From an uncultured Cellvibrio sp. (lineage in GTDB: Bacteria; Pseudomonadota; Gammaproteobacteria; Pseudomonadales; Cellvibrionaceae), in NCBI GenBank assembly GCA_946481095.1, contig CAMLML010000083.1, positions 1 to 19,650 on the forward strand: a DNA stretch of 19,650 nucleotides. Reading direction: 5' to 3'. The notes beneath the pieces are model-generated. The model did no database searches and was not told where the DNA came from. It was given only the letters and a program-made list of their open reading frames with translations. Positions within the stretch are counted from its first letter, which is position 1; each line of letters begins with the position of its first letter. This document shows, piece by piece, positions 14,387 to 19,650 of this stretch. The translations under genes and the position numbers were made by a program.

Positions 14387-15634
14387 ATGTTAAAAAAAAC
14401 TTTTATTGCAGCTGCTCTGATAGGGGTCGCAGCCAACGCATTTGCTGCTGCCAACCGTCCTGATGGTTACGTCACTATTTGTAAAATTGGCCAAACCTGT
14501 ACAGTCACAGGATCAACCAATGTCGCTTTTGGTGCATCGGGTAGTTTTGTTTATAAAATTCTGAATGGTAGTTTTTCTTGTTCTGTGGCCACTTTTGGAT
14601 CTGATCCTATTCCGTCCAAGTCTGTGAAAGAGTGTTCTATCCCTTCTTCCGGATCGGGCGGTGCTACCAGTAGCTCATCTTCTGCACCCGGTAGCGGTGG
14701 TGGAAGTGTGGGGATCAACGCTTCTGCAGGTAATGGCAGTGTTTCATTAAACTGGTCCAGTATCAGTAATGCCAATGCATTGGAAATTTATCGGGATACA
14801 GATTCAGATCCCAATGGTCGTGTACGTATTGCCAGCTTGAGTGCCAGTGCTACTAGTTACACAGCGACAGGGCTTAGTAACGGTACTACTTATTATTTCT
14901 GGGTGAAATATCGCCTTACTGATGGCAACTGGTATAACTCCAATGCAGCATCGGCAACTCCCTCTGGCAGTGGGGGTGGTAGTGGCAGTAGCAGTAGCTC
15001 GGGCGGTGGTGGTAGCGGCAGTATTACCGGTGCAACTTGTTCCAATGGTTCTACCACCAGCGTGGCCTCAACTATTCGCGTGACCAGTGGTACCTATGAT
15101 GGTGGTTGTAGAGTGTTTAATGCTACCAGTGCATTGGGCGATGGCAGCCAAAGTGAAGGTCAGGATCCGGTGTTCCGTGTAGAGAACGGTGCAACTTTAC
15201 GCAATGTTGTTCTGGGTAACAATGCTGCTGATGGTATTCACTTCTATAACGGAGGCAACATCAACAATGTTCGTTGGACCAATGTGGGTGAAGACGCATT
15301 CACGATTAAATCATCAGGTACAGTGAATGCCAGCAATATCAGCGGTTACTCTGGTTCAGACAAATTCATTCAAGTGAACGCTGCTTCTACTTTGAATGTG
15401 TCTAACTGCGTTGTTGACAGCATGGGTAAATTCTTGCGTCAAAACGGTGGTACAACCTTCAAGATAGTTGTAAGTGTTGATCGTTGCCAAATCTCCAATA
15501 TGGGTGAAGGTATTTTCCGTACTGATAGTTCAAGCAGTACAGCAAGATTAACCAACAGCCGTCTCCGTAATTCAGGCAGTTTGTGTATTGGTAATTGGGC
15601 AAGCTGTACTGGTTCAGGTAACACTAACTATTAA
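14387..15634 (+). CDS. Secreted pectate lyase, family PL3, with N-terminal domain and fibronectin type III domain
   Basis: The 415-residue paralogue of the preceding gene has a signal peptide (1-20, AFA|AAN), the same four-Cys domain (about 22-86), and a Ser/Gly linker. A fibronectin type III domain follows at about 107-192 (from INASAGNGSVSLNWSSISNA to NSNAASATPS), then a second Gly/Ser linker (about 193-213) and the PL3 beta-helix (about 214-415). Calcium and catalytic residues are conserved: Asp282, Glu302, Asp303, Lys308, Lys326, Lys348 and Arg351. FnIII domains in bacterial polysaccharidases usually act as spacers or help disrupt substrate. It has its own leader and terminator, so it is a separate transcription unit. 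The extra 92 residues are the main difference from copy 1. Confidence 0.94.
   Translation: MLKKTFIAAALIGVAANAFAAANRPDGYVTICKIGQTCTVTGSTNVAFGASGSFVYKILNGSFSCSVATFGSDPIPSKSVKECSIPSSGSGGATSSSSSAPGSGGGSVGINASAGNGSVSLNWSSISNANALEIYRDTDSDPNGRVRIASLSASATSYTATGLSNGTTYYFWVKYRLTDGNWYNSNAASATPSGSGGGSGSSSSSGGGGSGSITGATCSNGSTTSVASTIRVTSGTYDGGCRVFNATSALGDGSQSEGQDPVFRVENGATLRNVVLGNNAADGIHFYNGGNINNVRWTNVGEDAFTIKSSGTVNASNISGYSGSDKFIQVNAASTLNVSNCVVDSMGKFLRQNGGTTFKIVVSVDRCQISNMGEGIFRTDSSSSTARLTNSRLRNSGSLCIGNWASCTGSGNTNY
15449..15549. repeat. 101-bp identical tract, copy 2 (matches 13901-14001)
   Basis: Partner of the identical tract in the first pectate lyase. The neighbouring codons on both sides contain scattered differences, for example GGA/GGT just before it and TTG/TTA just after. 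Confidence 0.9.
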
Positions 15635-15661
15635 TTGGTTGGGTAGTAACTGAATAAAAAA

Positions 15662-15686
15662 ACGCCGGTCAGCCGGCGTTTTTTTA
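15662..15686 (+). terminator. Rho-independent terminator of pectate lyase 2
   Basis: ACGCCGG (15662-15668), loop TCAG, CCGGCGT (15673-15679), then an eight-T run including the final stem base. It lies 27 bases after the stop codon and is the duplicate of the terminator at 14113. The facing BNR gene ends at 15744, and the A-run at 15655-15661 gives some activity on the other strand too. Confidence 0.94.
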
Positions 15687-15743
15687 TTTCTGCTTAAGGA
15701 TTTCTTATTGCAGGTGATTATTCACAGGGACGACGAATTGGAT

Positions 15744-17849
15744 TTATTTTCTGATCACCGAAATGCGTTGTCCTGTGACCAGGATTGCATCTTGATCAAT
15801 AATCAAATCTCTTAGTCCTGCTTGTGTTTGGGTTTTTATTATTTCCCAGGTTTGACCTGTGTCTTTTGACAGGAGCAATTGTCCGCCTTTGGCAACTGCA
15901 TAAATATTGCCTTGAGAGTCGGCTTCCAAATGGCGAATTTCATCTTTGATTCCCGAATCAACCAGGCTCCAGTGGTCACCCTGATCAGTCGATCTGAGTA
16001 TTACACCATCAGCACCTACGGCCAGAAGAATATTGGTGTTGGCGGGGCTCAGCATGCGTCGCAAGTCGGAATCAGTGGGCGTTGTTTGCGGTTGCCAGGA
16101 TTGTCCCCTGTCTGCAGAGCGATAGATTACGCCCAGGGCGCCTATCAGAAATAGATGTTGGTTTGCTTCATCTGCATAAACACCAAACCAATCTACATTA
16201 TCCACATCCACAGTTTGCCAATGTTCACCGTCGTGGCTGGTGGCAATCAATCCGGCCTGACCTGCACTTAACCAGATCGCGGGCTGATCTTTGTGTTTTG
16301 CCAGAAATGCCAGTTGCCAAAGAGCGCGTTCGTCTTGATGCTTTTCCAGTGAGATCCAACTGAGACCGTTATCAATAGAGATTTTGTGCCGACCCCAAGC
16401 CTCCAGTGCGATTATTTTTCCTGATTGGCTATCAACTTTGAGATCAGTAAATGCTTCACCTTCATCAAAAACACTGTAGTAAACAGTTTGCCAATTCCGC
16501 CCGTCATCTGTTGATCGCAAGATGCTTCCCGTGGGGCCGGCTGCGAGTATCGATCGTTTATCAGGTGACATAACCAGTGCCCTGTAGCTGGGAGGCGTCA
16601 CCGGATCGTTGTATTCAACCGCTATTTGTTGCCAATCTTTCCCTTTGTTGTCAGAGCGAAGTATCACACCCAATTCCCCCGCAAGAATCCAGCTGCCCTT
16701 TGGGGTCAATAAGGCTTCGCGTATGTACATATCCGTTTGTGGAAATAACGTTGTCCATTTTGAACCTTGATCATCGCTGATTCCCAGTAATCCATTTCTG
16801 CCGAAACCAACCCAGGTGTTATCAGAGTTGTGTTGAATATTTTCAAAATAAAAACTGGATGATTCATGTTGTGCTTGCCAGGTTTGACCTGAATCGGTTG
16901 AAGTTAAATGAGTGCCTGCGTGACCCACAATGCGCAGTAAGCCTGAAGGATCTTTTTGGATGCGCGTTAAATAATTCAGACTATTTCGGTAGGGGATACT
17001 GGCCATTTGCCATCGAGTGGCGTGCTCGGTTCCGCGCAGTAAGTTTCCGTTGTGTGTTGTGATCAGCATGACATCAGTTTCAGGTAAATAAATACCGTCA
17101 GTAAAAAATGCCTTGCCATCGGTTTCCAGCAGTGCCCAGTCTGTACCTGAAGCGTCGGATGTTAAAAATTTCCCGTAGGCTGATGTTGCAATGACACGAT
17201 CACCTGCCAGATAAAATCCGGTAACAGGTGTTTCCATATCCAGTTTGCTGATGTGCCAGGAATCACCCTGATCATCGGAATAGCCTGTCAAACCGGCTTG
17301 ACCACCAATAAGCAAACGTTTTTTATCGGCAGTCAGGGTCATGGATTCAATAGAATATTCAGCAAACGATTCCGGCAAATTAATTGAATTCCATTTAATT
17401 CCCTGATCTTTCGATGCCCATAATTTCCCTTTGTCGCCTAACAAAAACCAGCGCTTGAATGCTTGAAGATAAATTAATTTTTTAACTGTTTTGATATCGG
17501 CAATTGTAATCACTTGCCAGTTTTTACCGGCATTTTCGGAGCGCAATATTCTGCCTTCAGCAGTGAGAGCCAGCATTAGATCGGAAGTCCCATCTCTTAC
17601 CAGATCAAGAACAGAAGCCGATGTGTCTGTTGTTATGTTGTGCCACACATTTCCATTATCAGACCAACGCAGGTTGCCATCACTTCCCCAGAGCCAGAAG
17701 CGATGGTTTTTTTCGTCATACAGGCTGCCAATATAATCGGGATTGATCACGGTAATTTTGGCATTTTCATCGCGGGAGTTGCAGCTGGCCAATAAGATGC
17801 TGATGAAAATACCGATTATTTTTATTGAAATGATGAATTGACGTTTCAA
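15744..17849 (-). CDS. Large BNR-repeat (Ycf48/sialidase-like) lipoprotein of unknown function
   Basis: The 701-residue product starts most plausibly at TTG 17849-17847, with GGGGG six bases upstream, because this gives a compact lipoprotein signal MKRQFIISIK with a lipobox LASC and lipidated Cys23. The upstream frame to 17903 has only weak starts. The rest contains about 15 copies of the S-x-D-x-G-x-x-W (Asp-box/BNR) motif: RWSDNGNVW, RSENAGKNW, ASKDQGIKW, YSDDQGDSW, TSDASGTDW, TSTDSGQTW, RSDNKGKDW, RSTDDGRNW, RSADRGQSW, RSTDQGDHW, LSKDTGQTW and others. It should fold as one or two beta-propellers anchored in a membrane facing the periplasm or surface. Relatives include Ycf48/HCF136 assembly factors and GH74-type propellers; I cannot tell which. 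No catalytic motif is evident. Confidence 0.85.
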   Translation of the reverse strand: MKRQFIISIKIIGIFISILLASCNSRDENAKITVINPDYIGSLYDEKNHRFWLWGSDGNLRWSDNGNVWHNITTDTSASVLDLVRDGTSDLMLALTAEGRILRSENAGKNWQVITIADIKTVKKLIYLQAFKRWFLLGDKGKLWASKDQGIKWNSINLPESFAEYSIESMTLTADKKRLLIGGQAGLTGYSDDQGDSWHISKLDMETPVTGFYLAGDRVIATSAYGKFLTSDASGTDWALLETDGKAFFTDGIYLPETDVMLITTHNGNLLRGTEHATRWQMASIPYRNSLNYLTRIQKDPSGLLRIVGHAGTHLTSTDSGQTWQAQHESSSFYFENIQHNSDNTWVGFGRNGLLGISDDQGSKWTTLFPQTDMYIREALLTPKGSWILAGELGVILRSDNKGKDWQQIAVEYNDPVTPPSYRALVMSPDKRSILAAGPTGSILRSTDDGRNWQTVYYSVFDEGEAFTDLKVDSQSGKIIALEAWGRHKISIDNGLSWISLEKHQDERALWQLAFLAKHKDQPAIWLSAGQAGLIATSHDGEHWQTVDVDNVDWFGVYADEANQHLFLIGALGVIYRSADRGQSWQPQTTPTDSDLRRMLSPANTNILLAVGADGVILRSTDQGDHWSLVDSGIKDEIRHLEADSQGNIYAVAKGGQLLLSKDTGQTWEIIKTQTQAGLRDLIIDQDAILVTGQRISVIRK

Positions 17850-18163
17850 TCTATACCCCCAGCTGAGGTTAATAATAAAGAGATGTATACGCACAATTAA
17901 CAAATTGATAATTAAGCAAACAGAGTTGTTAAGTATTAATTGCTAAATGTCAGGTAATGAATTGGTTTTGACCTGTAATTGCAGATAATTTTTTATTGTT
18001 GGAATAAATGATTCCGCAGAATCGAACGGCATTCTTGCATTTTTATTCAGATGAAAGCAGCGGGGTAGAAAGAAAATCTTTTGTATTTGGGATCTGCTGC
18101 ATACAGAAAGGCATTCCGGGTGCCAGGGGGATTTTCAATATATCGAAAATCCCCGATTGACCA
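17850..18163. other. Intergenic region between the BNR lipoprotein and GH43 genes
   Basis: No gene is supported. It includes the GGGGG ribosome site of the BNR gene at 17856-17860 and a 10-base stem hairpin downstream of GH43 (GGGGATTTTC 18127-18136 with GAAAATCCCC 18145-18154). No T-run follows the hairpin on the minus strand, so it is a possible but not canonical terminator. The AT-rich stretch at about 17900-18060 presumably carries the BNR promoter. Confidence 0.5.
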
Positions 18164-19650
18164 TTATGGCAAGGCGCGATACTTGAAATTACCGAAGCGC
18201 ACTTTGCCTTTTCCGGCAGCATAAATCGCTGGTCGCAAGCTCATAAACCCATAAGCCACATTGTGGTGATATCCGGACACTTCCATTTGTGTTTCGTATT
18301 TGATCCAGGTTTTGCCCAGATCGGTACTGGTGTGGATGGTCAGGATATGACGGTTGTTGGTGACGCGTATGCGCAATCTGTTGCCCATACCGGGTGGTTT
18401 TGGTGTGGTGCGTTGATCCATACCGTAACGATGTAACACCATGCCGTTTTTATTAATACCTACACCTGCATAGAGTTTGTCGTTGTAGAACAGCAGGGCA
18501 CCACCCTGGGCATCCGGATCAATATCCATATCCACTTCGAATTGATAAGCCTGATCGCCAGCGATAAAAGTGAGTGGGGAACTATTGGCGGGGGAAGTTC
18601 CTTTTGCGGCTAATTGCAGGGAACCGTTGATGTAGTGTACCCGTTGGTTTTCAGTGATATCTCCACGAAAAAAACTCCACTGAATGCCGAATTTATTACT
18701 CAGGAAGTCATCAGAAAGCGCCATGCCATGGGGCAGGGCTTTACCGCCTTTGGGCTTGCGGATGGGCTTGCCTGCATCGACTCCCCTGGCTTTGAACCAG
18801 CCATCTTTTGTCCATTCGATGGGTTCCATCATGGCTTGTCGGCCCAGCGTGTGAAAACCGTTTTCATAGGCGTGGTACATCATGTACCAGTCGTTACTGG
18901 TTGGGCCTTCAACCAAAGTGGCATGACCTTTTGACCACCATTTTTCAGCCGGGGATTCAGTACGGATAATCGGATTGTAGGGCGAGTTTTCCCAGGGGCC
19001 GTGGATAGATTTGGATCGGGCAGAAACCACCATATGACCAGTTGGAGGACCGGCGGTACCACCCAGTGCCAGGGTCATATAGAAGTAATCGCCGCGCTTC
19101 ATCATTTTGGGTCCTTCCTGCGCATAACTTTCTACGTCCCATTCCTGAGGATATTTCCATCCATCGTAGACATGTTCCATTGCGCCTTGAATGCTTAAGC
19201 CGTCATCACTGAGTTGTACCCTGTCGCCGTGTGATAAAAATAAATAGCGTTTTCCGTCCTCACCCACAATATGCCCCGGATCTATGCGGTCATTGTTCAG
19301 TGCGACAGGGTCAGACCAGGGACCTCGAATATTGTCAGCCCAAATAACATAAATATTGTTGTTGCCGGGTAATTTGGCGGGGATGTAAAGATAATAGCGA
19401 CCATTGTGTTTCGTCAGCTCGGGAGCCCATACGCTGCCAATATATTTTTTAAGACTGGGGCCTAAAGGCTGCCAGTTAATCAAATCTTTTGAGTGCCAGA
19501 TGATCAATCCGGGATAGGCTTCAAAAGAGGAAAATGTCATGTAGTAGTCATCCCCGTCTTTCAAAATACTGGGATCCGGGTGATCGCCTGCCATGATCGG
19601 GTTGAGAAAATAACCATTTCCAAGATCGGCCTTGCGTTGGCCTTCGAGTC
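18164..19650 (-). CDS. Glycoside hydrolase family 43 enzyme with C-terminal beta-sandwich-like domain, N-terminus cut by window edge
   Basis: The frame stays open to the right edge: upstream of the Met at 19594 it reads QRKADLGNGYFLNPI directly into MAGDHPDPSI, which is the GH43 opening motif. That Met is therefore internal and the true start lies outside the window. 494 residues are visible. The five-bladed propeller carries the general base Asp in HPDPSI (visible residue 25), the pKa-modulating Asp in DRIDPGHIVGEDG, and the general acid Glu in HATLVEGPTS. A C-terminal domain from about visible residue 310 (LSDDFLSNKFGIQWSFFRG) resembles the beta-sandwich found in many GH43 xylosidases and arabinofuranosidases. 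It would release xylose or arabinose from plant polysaccharides. Exact specificity cannot be read from the sequence. Confidence 0.92.
   Translation of the reverse strand, partial: LEGQRKADLGNGYFLNPIMAGDHPDPSILKDGDDYYMTFSSFEAYPGLIIWHSKDLINWQPLGPSLKKYIGSVWAPELTKHNGRYYLYIPAKLPGNNNIYVIWADNIRGPWSDPVALNNDRIDPGHIVGEDGKRYLFLSHGDRVQLSDDGLSIQGAMEHVYDGWKYPQEWDVESYAQEGPKMMKRGDYFYMTLALGGTAGPPTGHMVVSARSKSIHGPWENSPYNPIIRTESPAEKWWSKGHATLVEGPTSNDWYMMYHAYENGFHTLGRQAMMEPIEWTKDGWFKARGVDAGKPIRKPKGGKALPHGMALSDDFLSNKFGIQWSFFRGDITENQRVHYINGSLQLAAKGTSPANSSPLTFIAGDQAYQFEVDMDIDPDAQGGALLFYNDKLYAGVGINKNGMVLHRYGMDQRTTPKPPGMGNRLRIRVTNNRHILTIHTSTDLGKTWIKYETQMEVSGYHHNVAYGFMSLRPAIYAAGKGKVRFGNFKYRALP

Noticed and set aside
1..19650. 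tRNA or rRNA genes
   Set aside because: No tRNA-like cloverleaf with a GTTCRANYC-type T-loop or rRNA signature was noticed on either strand by eye.

Overview
The window looks like chromosome from a Cellvibrio-like, polysaccharide-degrading gammaproteobacterium. The evidence is the gammaproteobacterial block bamD | rluD-pgeF-clpB, two secreted PL3 pectate lyases with Ser/Gly-rich linkers, and a GH43 glycosidase. The genus is an inference from gene content and style; there is no rRNA or marker search behind it.

Positions 1-4760 (minus strand) hold a nitrogen-scavenging operon that starts with a textbook guanidine-I (ykkC) riboswitch. It then runs: periplasmic binding protein, permease, ATPase, two DUF1989 'urea carboxylase-associated' proteins, and the first 27 codons of a urea-carboxylase-type biotin enzyme that leaves the window at base 1. 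The riboswitch indicates that the substrate is guanidine rather than urea: the transporter imports guanidine, the carboxylase makes carboxyguanidine, the DUF1989 pair deiminates it, and an allophanate hydrolase should follow outside the window. Permease/ATPase and ATPase/DUF1989 overlap by 1 and 4 bases. The other three junctions each carry REP-like palindromes.

Positions 4966-11103 are housekeeping. bamD (outer-membrane assembly lipoprotein) is on the minus strand. Divergent from it are rluD, pgeF (yfiH) overlapping rluD by 4 bases, a small SHOCT-DUF4870 membrane protein, and clpB behind a good sigma-32-type heat-shock promoter. A symmetric hairpin ends clpB and the convergent ParA-like gene.

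Positions 11103-12494 hold two minus-strand genes of unclear role: an orphan ParA/MinD-type ATPase and a five-helix membrane protein.

Positions 12910-15690 are a tandem duplication of a PL3 pectate lyase gene, including upstream region and terminator. Both copies share a four-cysteine N-terminal domain I do not recognise. The second copy has an extra fibronectin type III domain. A 101-bp stretch of the catalytic region is identical between copies although the 5' parts have diverged at silent sites, which suggests gene conversion.

Positions 15744-19650 (minus strand) hold a 701-residue lipoprotein made of about 15 BNR-type repeats, probably starting at TTG, and a GH43 glycosidase with a C-terminal beta-sandwich-like domain. 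The GH43 reading frame runs off the right edge.
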